A stretch of 36,910 nt of DNA from Polyangiaceae bacterium (lineage in GTDB: Bacteria > Myxococcota_A > Polyangia > Polyangiales > Polyangiaceae): contig JABFXY010000052.1 of assembly GCA_013361525.1 (NCBI GenBank), forward strand, positions 1 to 36,910, given 5' to 3'. Numbering within the stretch: the stretch's first letter is position 1; every line of letters begins with the position of its first letter. The position numbers were made by a program, and so were the translations under genes. Below the pieces are notes generated by a model. The model saw nothing but the letters and a program-made list of their open reading frames with translations. It was not told the origin of the DNA and did not search any database. Below, piece by piece: positions 8,386-16,873 of the stretch.

Positions 8386-10200
8386 TCAGGCTGCCGCGAC
8401 GGCGTCCGGTCCGGTCGATCGTCGGGGTGCGCCATCCGTGCGTGGACGCTCGGCGGCCTGACCCGCTCTCAAGAATTGGCCGAACCCTCGCTCTCGCCCG
8501 AGCGCAGGCTCGAATGCTCCGTCTCCGAACGCGACGCGACCGTTCACCAGGACGGAGCGGACGGCGCCGTCGCTTCGGTTCACCATTCGAGCCAGGCCGT
8601 CGAAGCCGTCCATCGGAGCTTCGTGGTACACCTCGAGCCTGTCGTCGAGCGCCGACGGATCGAGGACGGACAGGTCGGCGCGATCGCCGAGGCGAATCGT
8701 GCCGGCCTCGATCCCCAGCCAGGACCCGAGCTCGCCCGTGAGCCGCCAAATCGCCTTCTCGATCGGCATGATCGGTTTGCCGGCTCGCTCCGCGTCGCGC
8801 ACGAGCTTCAGCATTCGGAGTGGAAAATTGTAAAATGCCATATTGCGGATGTGCGCGCCGGAATCCGCAAAGCCGATGAGGGCGCCCGGCTCAGAGATCA
8901 TCCGCGCGACCTCACGCGGGCGATGGTTCGCAATCGTCGTGCGCCAGCGCAAGAGCTTGCCGTGCTCGACGACGAGATCGAGGAACGCGTCGACCGGGTG
9001 AATGCCCCGCTCGTCCGCGACCGCGCCGATGCTGCGCCCGACGAGTCGCTCGTCCGGACAACCGACGATGAATGCATCGTAAAAGTCTCGCTGCCAAACG
9101 CGCGGGCTGAGCTTCTTCTGGTAGTCCTTGCGGAAGCGCCGCCGGTATTGCTCGTCTTTGAGGAGCTCGTTGCGGGCTACCTCCTCCGCGAGATGCAGCG
9201 CCTCTTCCCCGGCGCCGAACTCTTCGAAGACGACCAGATCGATGCCGTCGGCGTAGACCTCGAACGGCGTCGGCAGCGTCTGCCACCGAAAGTCCCCGCC
9301 GAGCACGCGATTGACGAAGCGGGTGAGCCCGGCGAGAACACGGTGCAAGCCGGGCGATGTCTTCGCGTCGGCGAGCGTTATGAGCGTCGTCTTCAGCGCT
9401 TTGTCGCCGCCCCAGGGCGCCGACTCCAGGAGGAAGCGGATGGCGTTCACCTTCGTCGTGATGTTCGGCGCGCTCTGCAGAATGCGGCCGCGGCGGCGAA
9501 GGATTCGGTGAAGGCGCCGATATTCACCCCACGATGCGTAGGTCGAGGGCAATGCTGCGGACCGATAACGGTCGCCGTCGAGCTTGTCCCACGGGTTCGT
9601 CATCGTCGAAAGGCCGAGCATGCCGCAATCGATTGCGTCCTCGAGCGTGCGCTCCATCCGGGCAACCTCCGCCTCGGTCGGCTCGATCGATGCGTCGAGT
9701 GCGCGGCCGAGGCCCATCACGCTCGTGCGCAAGTCGGAATGGCCGAGGAACGACGTGACGTTCGGGCCGAGCGGGTGATTGTCGAGAAACTCGACGTATT
9801 CGGCGGGCGTGCGCCACGACTTCTTGTCTCGAAGGAGCGGCAGAACGTACGAACGCGGTATCGCCTCGACGCGCGTGAACAGATCCGAGCAATCCTCCGC
9901 ATCGGAGAGGATCGTGCTGATGGAGCACGAGCCGACCGTGACCGTCGTCACGCCGTGTCGAATCGACTCCGACAGGGAGGGCGCGGCGAGCAGCTCCGCG
10001 TCGTAATGGGTGTGAATGTCGACGAACCCCGGCACGATCCACATGCCGCGCGCGTCGATGACCCGCGCTCCGCTTTCGTCCAACCCGTCCCGAGAGACGG
10101 CCGCCACACGGCCCCCTCGAACCCCGATGTTTCGAAGCTGCCCACCTTCGCCGGTGCCATCGAAATACAGACCGTTCTTGATGACGACGTCGAACCCCAT
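8386..10200 (-). CDS. N-acyl-D-amino-acid deacylase-type amidohydrolase
   Basis: This 604-residue protein belongs to the amidohydrolase_3/D-aminoacylase group. It starts MGFDVVIKNGLYFDGTG, the usual first strand of the small beta domain. The metal motif DIHTHYD has H63 and H65, and VGSCSIS holds C91, matching the Cys ligand of D-aminoacylases. GHSDLR and FADSGAH follow, the latter carrying the catalytic Asp. The C terminus returns to the beta domain (GTIRLGDRADLSVLDP). The last ~35 residues are a charged, low-complexity extension. It is probably cytosolic; the substrate may be an N-acyl-D-amino acid or another cyclic or acyl amide. Only the family can be assigned. It is co-transcribed with the TetR gene. 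Confidence 0.9.
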   Translation of the reverse strand: MGFDVVIKNGLYFDGTGEGGQLRNIGVRGGRVAAVSRDGLDESGARVIDARGMWIVPGFVDIHTHYDAELLAAPSLSESIRHGVTTVTVGSCSISTILSDAEDCSDLFTRVEAIPRSYVLPLLRDKKSWRTPAEYVEFLDNHPLGPNVTSFLGHSDLRTSVMGLGRALDASIEPTEAEVARMERTLEDAIDCGMLGLSTMTNPWDKLDGDRYRSAALPSTYASWGEYRRLHRILRRRGRILQSAPNITTKVNAIRFLLESAPWGGDKALKTTLITLADAKTSPGLHRVLAGLTRFVNRVLGGDFRWQTLPTPFEVYADGIDLVVFEEFGAGEEALHLAEEVARNELLKDEQYRRRFRKDYQKKLSPRVWQRDFYDAFIVGCPDERLVGRSIGAVADERGIHPVDAFLDLVVEHGKLLRWRTTIANHRPREVARMISEPGALIGFADSGAHIRNMAFYNFPLRMLKLVRDAERAGKPIMPIEKAIWRLTGELGSWLGIEAGTIRLGDRADLSVLDPSALDDRLEVYHEAPMDGFDGLARMVNRSDGAVRSVLVNGRVAFGDGAFEPALGRERGFGQFLRAGQAAERPRTDGAPRRSTGPDAVAAA

Positions 10201-10215
10201 GCACGATGGGTAACA

Positions 10216-10239
10216 TAGATAGAGAGTGAACGCTATCTA
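10216..10239. promoter_or_regulatory. Inverted repeat, candidate TetR operator
   Basis: TAGATAG (10216-10222) and CTATCTA (10233-10239) are perfect inverted 7-bp arms separated by 10 bases. The site lies 16-39 bases upstream of the amidohydrolase start codon, in an AT-richer patch of an otherwise GC-rich sequence. Size and position fit a TetR-family operator that would control the amidohydrolase-tetR operon. The link to this regulator is inference. Confidence 0.55.
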
Positions 10240-10300
10240 AAGTTGGCCGCGGCCCCGGCGCCCTTTCTTGCGAAGACCGATGGGTAGCGGCTGCGACCGC

Positions 10301-11521
10301 CTACTTTGCGCTGCTGCTCGACGACGGCGCGGCCGCCGGCTGTGTCGCGACGGGCGTTCGCGTGAACTGCTTGTCGTGCAGATAGAGCAGCATGACCGCC
10401 ATCGAGTCTTGGTCCTCGCCGGTCGTGTTTTCGTAGACGCTCTCGAGCTCGTATTCGTGGTCCTTGTAGACCTTGACGCCTTCTTCGCTCGAGAAGGAGT
10501 CGACGTGGGCGAGCCCGATCTTGCCTTCGAGCTGGCGCGTCTTCGCCGAATAGACCGTCTCACCCGTCGTGCGGTCGATGAGCGTCAAACTCTCGGCGAA
10601 CGGATGGAGGTGCACGGCGATGTAATGGATCGTCGTGTCGAACGGCAGGTTCATCATCGTCGTGACGTCGGTGCGATTGACCTCACGACCGGGCTTCACG
10701 ATCCAATGGCCGGTGAACTCTTTGCCTTGCGGGTCGACGTACGAGCCGTCGCTCGCGGCTTTGCCCATCATGCAGCCGGTCCCCTCGTGCGAGGGTTTTT
10801 CTTTGCCGAAGTGGCCGTGCTCACCCTTGAGGAGCGCGAGGCCGTACACGCCGGCCATGAAGAGCGGCTTCATCGGCTGCTTGGCCGCGCTGTCGCGCAA
10901 TGCGGACATCTCCACGTGGTGGCGCACGCCGAACGGGTCGCTGTGCGTATTGAGGTTCAACACCTGCGTCGTGATATCGACGACCTGATCCGAGCGAATG
11001 GGTATCCCGAAGCCTTTCGGGAGCGCGACATCGATCTGCCCCTGCGAAAGCGTGAAGAGGCGGCCGCTGATGTTGAGCGGATGCCCATAAGACTTTTCGT
11101 GGGCGAGCGGATCGATATCCACGTTCACGTGGCACATGTATTCGGGCGGCATGGGCGTCTGGCCGTCGGGGGCGACCATCGTGGCCTTGAGGCCGGTCAC
11201 CCACACGAGCTCTTGGTCGTTGGACGCGCCGTCGCTCTTCATGGGGATGTGCTGCATGCTCTGCGGCCCCATCATCGATCGATAGATGCGGTCGATGGTG
11301 TAGACGGGCGAGAGGATGTCGAAGCCGCGTTCGCTCTGCCTGACGTGCGGCTCAGCGGGCGGCGCGCTCGCGACCGCGGCCGATGCGCTGGCGCTCGCTG
11401 CCGCGGCGCTGGGAGCAGCCGTCGCGACGGACCCTTCGGCGAGGCGTCGCGACGCGAGCCAGGCGCCCGCGACGACGACGACGGCCGCTGCAGACAGGGC
11501 GACGGGGAGGGATCGCTTCAT
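10301..11521 (-). CDS. Membrane-anchored copper type II monooxygenase-like (PHM-like) protein
   Basis: This 406-residue protein starts MKRSLPVALS at 11521; an upstream in-frame extension is rejected because it would precede the signal anchor. Residues 1-25 form a signal/anchor helix, followed by an Ala/Ser-rich linker to about residue 60. The body resembles peptidylglycine alpha-hydroxylating monooxygenase. HLH (H304, H306) is followed 68 residues later by M374 in GEDQDSMAVMLLY, close to the PHM CuM ligands H242, H244 and M314. A plausible first-copper set is H131 (in YMCHVNVD) and H193 (NTHSDP), spaced 62 against 64 in PHM; the paired histidine of PHM is Cys130 here. C130 and C250 are the only cysteines in the mature part. 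It is last in a run of envelope genes. It could be a copper monooxygenase or a non-catalytic copper protein. Confidence 0.68.
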   Translation of the reverse strand: MKRSLPVALSAAAVVVVAGAWLASRRLAEGSVATAAPSAAAASASASAAVASAPPAEPHVRQSERGFDILSPVYTIDRIYRSMMGPQSMQHIPMKSDGASNDQELVWVTGLKATMVAPDGQTPMPPEYMCHVNVDIDPLAHEKSYGHPLNISGRLFTLSQGQIDVALPKGFGIPIRSDQVVDITTQVLNLNTHSDPFGVRHHVEMSALRDSAAKQPMKPLFMAGVYGLALLKGEHGHFGKEKPSHEGTGCMMGKAASDGSYVDPQGKEFTGHWIVKPGREVNRTDVTTMMNLPFDTTIHYIAVHLHPFAESLTLIDRTTGETVYSAKTRQLEGKIGLAHVDSFSSEEGVKVYKDHEYELESVYENTTGEDQDSMAVMLLYLHDKQFTRTPVATQPAAAPSSSSSAK

Positions 11522-11606
11522 GGCGAGCCGGATCGTCGCACACGACCGATGAGCCGCAAAGTGACGCGGGCCGGGCCGAAGGACGAGCCGAAAATCGGGA
11601 CAGCCC

Positions 11607-14135
11607 CTACTTCCAGGCGGCGCGCAGCTTCGCGCAAGTCCCGACGGTTTTTCGTGTTTGCGAGAGGTCTTTGTCTTTGAGCGCCGGAAGCGCCGCGACG
11701 ACCCGCTCGAGCTCGGCTTCGTCACAGAGATGATCCGCGGCGCGGATGAGCTTTTCGCCGAGGCTCGGTCGAATGCTCGCGAGCTCGAGCGCACGTCCGA
11801 ACCAGAGCGGATTCGACATGGCGGCCTCGATCAGGGTCGCGGCGCGATGGTCGGTGAGCTTCTTGTCTTTCAGGAGCGATCGGATCTTCGTCGCGCCGTC
11901 CTTCGAATTGAAAGCGCCGAGCGCCATCGCCGCGGTGGTGCCCGAGCCGTCCTTCTGATCGAGCGCCTTGTCACGAAGGAACGAATAGAACTTCTCGTCG
12001 CCCGCAGATGCACGTGCGGCCCACACGTCGTTCAGCACGAACAGGTCCGTCGACTCGACCGCTTGTGCCTTCGTCCGCGCGTCCGCGTCGCCGTATTGCG
12101 CGAGAAGCCGCGCGATGTCGCCGGCGGTCGTGGAGCGGCCGTCGCTGGTCGTGAAGGCGGGCGCTTCTCCCCGGAACACAGCCTTCACGTCGGCGATCAG
12201 CTTCGCGCGCGACGCCTCGTCGGGAGCGGCGCGGAGCAGCAACTCGAGGGTGTCCGTCCCGCGGGCGGCGTTCATCGGGTTCTTCGATCGGAGCGACAAG
12301 AATGCTGCGGCGCTGGCGCGCTCGCGAAACGGAAGGGCGTCGAGCTTCCTCACGAGCTCCTCGGTCACGTATTCGAGATCGCGCTCGTCCAGCGCCGTCG
12401 ACGTGACCAATGCGGCGATACCGCCGGGCGCCCAATCTGCGTGATAGAGGCCTTCACCGCCGGGGTTGGGAAGAATCGCTTTGGGGCACGTGTCGACATC
12501 GAGGCGGGCTTTGCCGTCGACGAGGGCGCATCGCCGGCATGCCGGCGCGTCACTGCCGGGGGCTGCGATGCAGGCGTCGAAGCGGACGCAGACCGGTACT
12601 GGGTAGGCGGCGTCGCTCGACAGCTCGATAGCCGGCTTGGGCCCGTCGCATCGGGCGGCGGCGGTGACGGTGGGCGACGTGTGGCTCGCGATCATCCCCT
12701 CGATCGATGTGCGGAGGGCTGGCGCGCCGGCCTTGTGCGGGTCTTCATGGGCGAGGGCGTCGACGAGATCGTCGAGCCCGATCGAGCCGTCTCGTCGCGC
12801 GTCGATCCAGCGCGCAAAGGCGCGTCGGAAGCCGTCCTTGCCGAGATATGCCTCCAGCGCGGCATACACGGCGGCGCCGCCCGCGTATGTCTCGATGCGG
12901 AACAACGCATTGGCGTCGCCCGGCTTCTCGACGGAGTCGGTCACCGATGCGCGGGATCCGAGTCGCTCACGACGGAGAATGGTGCCGACGGCGAAGGGGC
13001 CGGCGCCGTCGTTTTCACCGAGCTCGCGCGCGAGGTTCATTCCGAAGAGCGAGGCGCCGCCTTCTTGGAGCCACAAGTCTTCCCATCGATGAATGGTCAC
13101 CAAGTCGCCAATCCAGAGATGCGCGAGCTCATGGGCGAGCGGCTCCGCGGCGCCCGCCTTCATTCGACGCGAGCCATCCTGCGGCACGAGAAGCAGCTCG
13201 GCGCGCAGGGTGATGAGGCCTGGATTCTCCATGCCGCCGGTGTGGCCCTCGAGCGTCGGAATGGCGACGATGTCGAGCTTGGGATAAGGCATCGGCTCGT
13301 CGAAGTATTTCTCGAGCGCGGCGAGCATGCGGGGCGTGAGGGATGCAGCGTATTTCCCGAGCTCCGCACGCCCCGGCGAGGTGAGGATCCGAATCGGGAC
13401 GGATCCGAAGCGCGCCTCCGCCGCCTCCCATTTGCCGACGGCGGCGGCGACTTGGTACGTCGCGATCGGGCGCGTCGGCGCGAAGTGGACGCGGGAGCGC
13501 CCATTTGGAAGCGTGTCGGAGGACACCCTCGGATAATTGGAAATGGCCTCGACCCCGGCCGGAACATTCAAATGGATGGTCCAAGGCGTCTTGAATCGTG
13601 GGTCGTCGAAACAAGGGACCGCGGCGCGGGCATCGTTCGGCTCGAAATCGGTGAAGACGAGCGATTCGCTCCTCGCCGCGATGAGCCCGACCCTCGCTGC
13701 GTACGCGCCGCGAAATGCGAGCTCTACCTTCGCCTGACCTTTCTGGAGAGGTGCGGGCGTCGCGATCCCGACGAGATCGGACTGCCCTTCGCGGTGGTCC
13801 GTTCGGGGATCGGTCACGACCTTCGCGGCGACCGTGCGACCTTTCTGCGTGACCTTCGCCTCACCGATATCGAGCGCCCGCGCATGGAGCCAAATCGTCG
13901 ACACCGGGCGGCCGATCTCCACGTCGATCGCGACGCGACCGGTGAAGTTGTCGCCGTCGTCGATGCTCCACTCGAGGTCGTATTGCTTGGGCACGACGCG
14001 GTCATCGAGCCGCCCGATCGGAGACGTATCGTCGACCGGTGCGACCTCGACCGGGCCCTTCGGCGGGGGCGCGACCGGAGCGCTGCAACCGAAGACCGCA
14101 GTCAGGAAGACCAACACCCATAGGACCGGACGCAT
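11607..14135 (-). CDS. M1-family aminopeptidase lipoprotein
   Basis: This 842-residue protein is an M1 metallopeptidase. The signal peptide ends TAVFGC with Cys17 a likely lipidation site. An N-terminal beta saddle domain is followed by the exopeptidase motif GGMEN (300-304) and the zinc site HELAH (335-339) with E358 after exactly 18 residues (WEDLWLQEGG). These are the diagnostic M1 features, so an active zinc aminopeptidase is expected at the envelope. The long helical C-terminal half (about residues 580-842) matches the ERAP-like cap domain. Three close cysteines (CIAAPGSDAPACRRC region) fall between the catalytic and C-terminal domains. The gene is 25 bases downstream of the small STAS-like gene and 85 bases upstream of the PHM-like gene. 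Confidence 0.94.
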   Translation of the reverse strand: MRPVLWVLVFLTAVFGCSAPVAPPPKGPVEVAPVDDTSPIGRLDDRVVPKQYDLEWSIDDGDNFTGRVAIDVEIGRPVSTIWLHARALDIGEAKVTQKGRTVAAKVVTDPRTDHREGQSDLVGIATPAPLQKGQAKVELAFRGAYAARVGLIAARSESLVFTDFEPNDARAAVPCFDDPRFKTPWTIHLNVPAGVEAISNYPRVSSDTLPNGRSRVHFAPTRPIATYQVAAAVGKWEAAEARFGSVPIRILTSPGRAELGKYAASLTPRMLAALEKYFDEPMPYPKLDIVAIPTLEGHTGGMENPGLITLRAELLLVPQDGSRRMKAGAAEPLAHELAHLWIGDLVTIHRWEDLWLQEGGASLFGMNLARELGENDGAGPFAVGTILRRERLGSRASVTDSVEKPGDANALFRIETYAGGAAVYAALEAYLGKDGFRRAFARWIDARRDGSIGLDDLVDALAHEDPHKAGAPALRTSIEGMIASHTSPTVTAAARCDGPKPAIELSSDAAYPVPVCVRFDACIAAPGSDAPACRRCALVDGKARLDVDTCPKAILPNPGGEGLYHADWAPGGIAALVTSTALDERDLEYVTEELVRKLDALPFRERASAAAFLSLRSKNPMNAARGTDTLELLLRAAPDEASRAKLIADVKAVFRGEAPAFTTSDGRSTTAGDIARLLAQYGDADARTKAQAVESTDLFVLNDVWAARASAGDEKFYSFLRDKALDQKDGSGTTAAMALGAFNSKDGATKIRSLLKDKKLTDHRAATLIEAAMSNPLWFGRALELASIRPSLGEKLIRAADHLCDEAELERVVAALPALKDKDLSQTRKTVGTCAKLRAAWK

Positions 14136-14160
14136 CGCGCGCGATCCTACACGCGGCGTC

Positions 14161-14616
14161 CTATTCGATGGTCTTCTTCGCGCCGGGGGAGGTCGCTATC
14201 GGCGCGCCGGTCTTCGACAAGAACATCTTCAGGCTCGCGCGCTCCTCCTCCGTGAGGACGTTGCCGAGCCATTTCGCGAGCGCGTCCTTGTCGTCGAAGG
14301 TCTTTCGATGCGGGCCCCCCGCCGTCTCGATGATCTGCTCGATCTGCAGGCCGAGCTTGCTCATCTTCCGCGAAATGAGAAAGCCCGAGCGCTCGACGCG
14401 CGGGTTGTCCCGTGTGAGGAGCGCCGTGAAGGACGCCATCGATTCCGGCGGGAGCTCTTCGAGCTGCGTGAAGTCGCCGACGCAGACGACGCGACCCGGT
14501 ATCGAAAGAATGTTGAGCCGCATGTGCTGGATGACGTTGTCGACGTCTCCCGCCGTGAGCGGCGAGCCCATGCGCGCCTCGATCAACCGGCCTACGGGCT
14601 TCTGGACGATGTACAT
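14161..14616 (-). CDS. Small STAS/SpoIIAA-like protein
   Basis: This is a 151-residue cytosolic protein. The pattern RLIEARMGSPLTAGDVDNVI, then RVVCVGDFTQLEELPPESM, then a further strand (RSGFLIS) and helix resembles the alternating strand/helix STAS or SpoIIAA-like fold, in which the second strand carries the regulatory residue. No known phosphorylatable Ser can be confidently placed. The C-terminal ~40 residues are charged (DKDALAKWLGNVLTEEERAS). It sits 18 bases after the beta-propeller lipoprotein gene and 25 bases before the aminopeptidase gene, all in one direction, so it is probably part of that operon. The family assignment is tentative. Confidence 0.62.
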   Translation of the reverse strand: MYIVQKPVGRLIEARMGSPLTAGDVDNVIQHMRLNILSIPGRVVCVGDFTQLEELPPESMASFTALLTRDNPRVERSGFLISRKMSKLGLQIEQIIETAGGPHRKTFDDKDALAKWLGNVLTEEERASLKMFLSKTGAPIATSPGAKKTIE

Positions 14617-14634
14617 GTGAAGCTGTTTCCCGCC

Positions 14635-16077
14635 TCAAGGGCTCGAGCGCAGAACCGCGTCGACATCCTCCTTCTTCGTGATGCCGATCGGCATGACCTG
14701 CGTGGTCTTGCCCTTGTCCTTCGACACTAACTCGAAAAGGACGCTTTTGCCCGACGCAATGCGTACGATTCGCAATCGGCCCGCGACGGTGAATGCGAGA
14801 CGGTCGTGCGACGGATCGAACGCCATGGAGGCCGGGTCTTCCGGGAGCTTCACGCTCCACGCGGCCTCGCCTTTTCGAAAGCCCATCAGCACGAGCTTGT
14901 CGCCTTTGAGCACCAGCGTGCCGTCGGCGCCATAACCGACCAGCTTGGAGGCCGCGACACGGGGCGGTGCGGTCGCGACCTTGGTATCGACGACCAGCAC
15001 GTCGCCGCCCGATTCGAGCGCGATCTCGGTGCCGAGCGGCGAAATGGCGGCGATCGCGGGGAAGGTTGCCTCCAGTTTCCCGACGATGGTGTTCGCGCTC
15101 TTCGCTTCGAGGTCGAAGACGACGAGGTCGGTCGATGCGACCACGAGCTTCTTTCCGTCGACGGAAAGGGCTGCGGCGATCTGCGGCGTCTCGCCGGCTT
15201 TGACGGTGCGACCTTTGCGAATGGTTGCCCGAACGTTCGTTGTCTTCGGATCGAGCAGGCCGACGAATCCGTCGGCGCCCGCGGCGACGATCGCGTCGCC
15301 TGTCGCCGAAGGACGAGCGAACACGATGTTCGCAGGCAGCGCCTTCAGCTTCTTCGCCTTTACGTCGAAGACCGACCATTGCGTGGAGTTCAGCGAGCCG
15401 ACGAGGAACCAATCGTTTTGAGAAGACCACTCGAAGAAATGGCTGTCGGCCGCGTCCGCCGCGTGCAGCTGCGCTTCTTTGGTGTCGGCCTTCGTCTTCA
15501 TGTCGACGAGGTGAAGCTCACCCTGGGCATTCGCCCACGCGAGGCGCGACTCGTCGGGGCTCGGCTCGAATTGATCATAGACAGCCGGAGCGTCGATCAC
15601 CGTGAAGGGCTTACCGTCCACGGTCGTGACGACGAGCTTGTCGCCCGCGGACCCAAATAGGTAGTTGCCGCGCGGTGACCACGAGACGAGCCGAACGGCT
15701 TGGCCCTTGGTGTCCGGGATCACGTCGACGCTGGTGATCGCTTCGGCGCCGACGTCCCATAGGTGAACGTTGAGGCGAGGGCCTTTGCACTCGTCCTTGC
15801 AATAAAGGACCATCCGTTTTCCGGATCCGTCCCATTGCATGCCGCCGATGAATCGATTGCGATCGCCGGGCGGAGGCGGAACGGCGGCGGTCGATGTCGG
15901 CTTCGACGTCGCGTCGGGTGAGCTCGTCGAAGCGTCCGCCCCCGTCTGGGTGGACGTTGCGGTCGCGGTTGCCGTCGATGTCGCCGTCGTATCCGGCGGG
16001 GTTGCGTCGGAGGTGGTCTGCGCGCCGCCGCACGCGAAGAGCACGCCGAAGATGGCGGCATTGAGCCGAGGTCGCAT
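14635..16077 (-). CDS. Beta-propeller (WD40-like) lipoprotein
   Basis: This 480-residue protein has a signal peptide ending GVLFAC (Cys16). A Thr/Ala/Ser/Pro-rich linker follows, with a TAT/STAT-type repeat around residues 30-65. The rest is a series of short four-strand units of the propeller type: VRLVSWSPRGNYLFGS, EPSPDESRLAWAN, FFEWSSQNDWFLVGS, QIAAALSVDGKKLVVAS and MAFDPSHDRLAFTVAGR. About seven blades can be counted. No catalytic motif is seen; a binding or scaffold role at the envelope is likely. It lies 14 bases downstream of a lipoprotein gene and 18 bases upstream of the STAS-like gene. Confidence 0.82.
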   Translation of the reverse strand: MRPRLNAAIFGVLFACGGAQTTSDATPPDTTATSTATATATSTQTGADASTSSPDATSKPTSTAAVPPPPGDRNRFIGGMQWDGSGKRMVLYCKDECKGPRLNVHLWDVGAEAITSVDVIPDTKGQAVRLVSWSPRGNYLFGSAGDKLVVTTVDGKPFTVIDAPAVYDQFEPSPDESRLAWANAQGELHLVDMKTKADTKEAQLHAADAADSHFFEWSSQNDWFLVGSLNSTQWSVFDVKAKKLKALPANIVFARPSATGDAIVAAGADGFVGLLDPKTTNVRATIRKGRTVKAGETPQIAAALSVDGKKLVVASTDLVVFDLEAKSANTIVGKLEATFPAIAAISPLGTEIALESGGDVLVVDTKVATAPPRVAASKLVGYGADGTLVLKGDKLVLMGFRKGEAAWSVKLPEDPASMAFDPSHDRLAFTVAGRLRIVRIASGKSVLFELVSKDKGKTTQVMPIGITKKEDVDAVLRSSP

Positions 16078-16091
16078 GCGCGGAGCCTATA

Positions 16092-16793
16092 TCAGGGCTC
16101 GCCTTCCTCGGAGCCGATATCGGTAATCCACAAGAAGGGCCCGCCGCGGCGCGCCATATGGGGCGACAGCTCGACCTCGCGCGCGATGATCTTCACGGAG
16201 CTCGTCGCGTTGGAAGCGGACGCAGGCGCGTCGAAGATCTCGAACGATTTGCCCGCGGTGTCGAAGACGGTCCATTCGGAGCCTTCCGACTTGGTTCCGA
16301 CTTCCCCACGTTCCTTGCGGAAGCGACCCTCGAGCTTCATGGCGCGGCTGAACCCGAGCACGTGATCGTTCGGCGTCGGGGACACCACCCGCGCCTCGAG
16401 GATTCGCATGTGCTCGCCGCCGATCGCGCGACCCTGCGGGACGTACGGGTCGCCGAGCACGCGAACGCGGCGGCCGTCGAGCGCGTTCCATACGGGGTTC
16501 GTGCCATAGCTCGCGACGACCTGCGGGGCGCCATCGCGCTCGATCGTGACGCCGCTGAAGACCATTCGGCGCTCCGCCTCCTTCGGCTTCGCGACCTTCA
16601 CGGTCCCCTCGAAGCGCTGGGCGCCGGGCGGATCCGGCTCGGCCGACGCGCTCGCCGGCGGAGGGGTCGTCGCGATGGCCGCCGATTGTGCAGGAGGAGC
16701 CGGTTGCAATGCCACGTCGTCCGCCTCCTCGATCGGCTCGACACCCGTCGAGCAAGCCGTCACGAACAGCGCGAACGAAAGGCGAAGCCGCAT
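16092..16793 (-). CDS. Uncharacterised lipoprotein
   Basis: This is a 233-residue protein from the ATG at 16793. A longer in-frame start at 16829 would lie inside an inverted repeat and give an N terminus poor for export. The signal peptide MRLRLSFALFVTACSTG carries the lipobox FVTAC (Cys14). A Pro/Ala/Ser linker (about residues 25-60) precedes a folded domain rich in beta strands (RFEGTVKVAK, RRVRVLGDPYVP, EWTVFDTAGKSFEIFD). The short-strand pattern is compatible with an OB-like barrel, which is a guess. It is the first gene of a five-gene run that ends with the PHM-like protein. No known family is recognised. Confidence 0.78.
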   Translation of the reverse strand: MRLRLSFALFVTACSTGVEPIEEADDVALQPAPPAQSAAIATTPPPASASAEPDPPGAQRFEGTVKVAKPKEAERRMVFSGVTIERDGAPQVVASYGTNPVWNALDGRRVRVLGDPYVPQGRAIGGEHMRILEARVVSPTPNDHVLGFSRAMKLEGRFRKERGEVGTKSEGSEWTVFDTAGKSFEIFDAPASASNATSSVKIIAREVELSPHMARRGGPFLWITDIGSEEGEP

Positions 16794-16805
16794 CCGAGAA
16801 GCGTA

Positions 16806-16841
16806 ACGGGATCCGGCGCGGCGATGCACGCGGGATCCCGT
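16806..16841. promoter_or_regulatory. Nine-bp perfect inverted repeat upstream of the lipoprotein operon
   Basis: ACGGGATCC (16806-16814) pairs with GGATCCCGT (16833-16841) across 18 bases. The right arm is also part of the ten-base palindrome CGGGATCCCG (16831-16840). It lies between the DUF1552 stop and the lipoprotein start, 13 bases from the latter. It could be a transcript-end hairpin of the DUF1592-DUF1552 operon or an operator for the lipoprotein run. There is no T-tract. Confidence 0.5.
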
Positions 16842-16873
16842 CTCACGATTGAATGTTGGCGATGCGCCGCCGA

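Noticed and set aside
8476..10218. A 580-codon open frame on the plus strand
   Set aside because: It is antisense to the amidohydrolase and has no recognisable motif. The codon third-position pattern favours the minus frame.
11522..11794. Longer N terminus for the PHM-like protein
   Set aside because: The extension is basic and Ser-rich and would put a signal anchor in the middle of the protein.
11658..14123. An 821-codon open frame on the plus strand
   Set aside because: It lies wholly opposite the M1 aminopeptidase, which has complete catalytic motifs and a signal peptide. Its product is Arg/Glu-rich without any domain, as expected of the antisense frame of a GC-rich gene.
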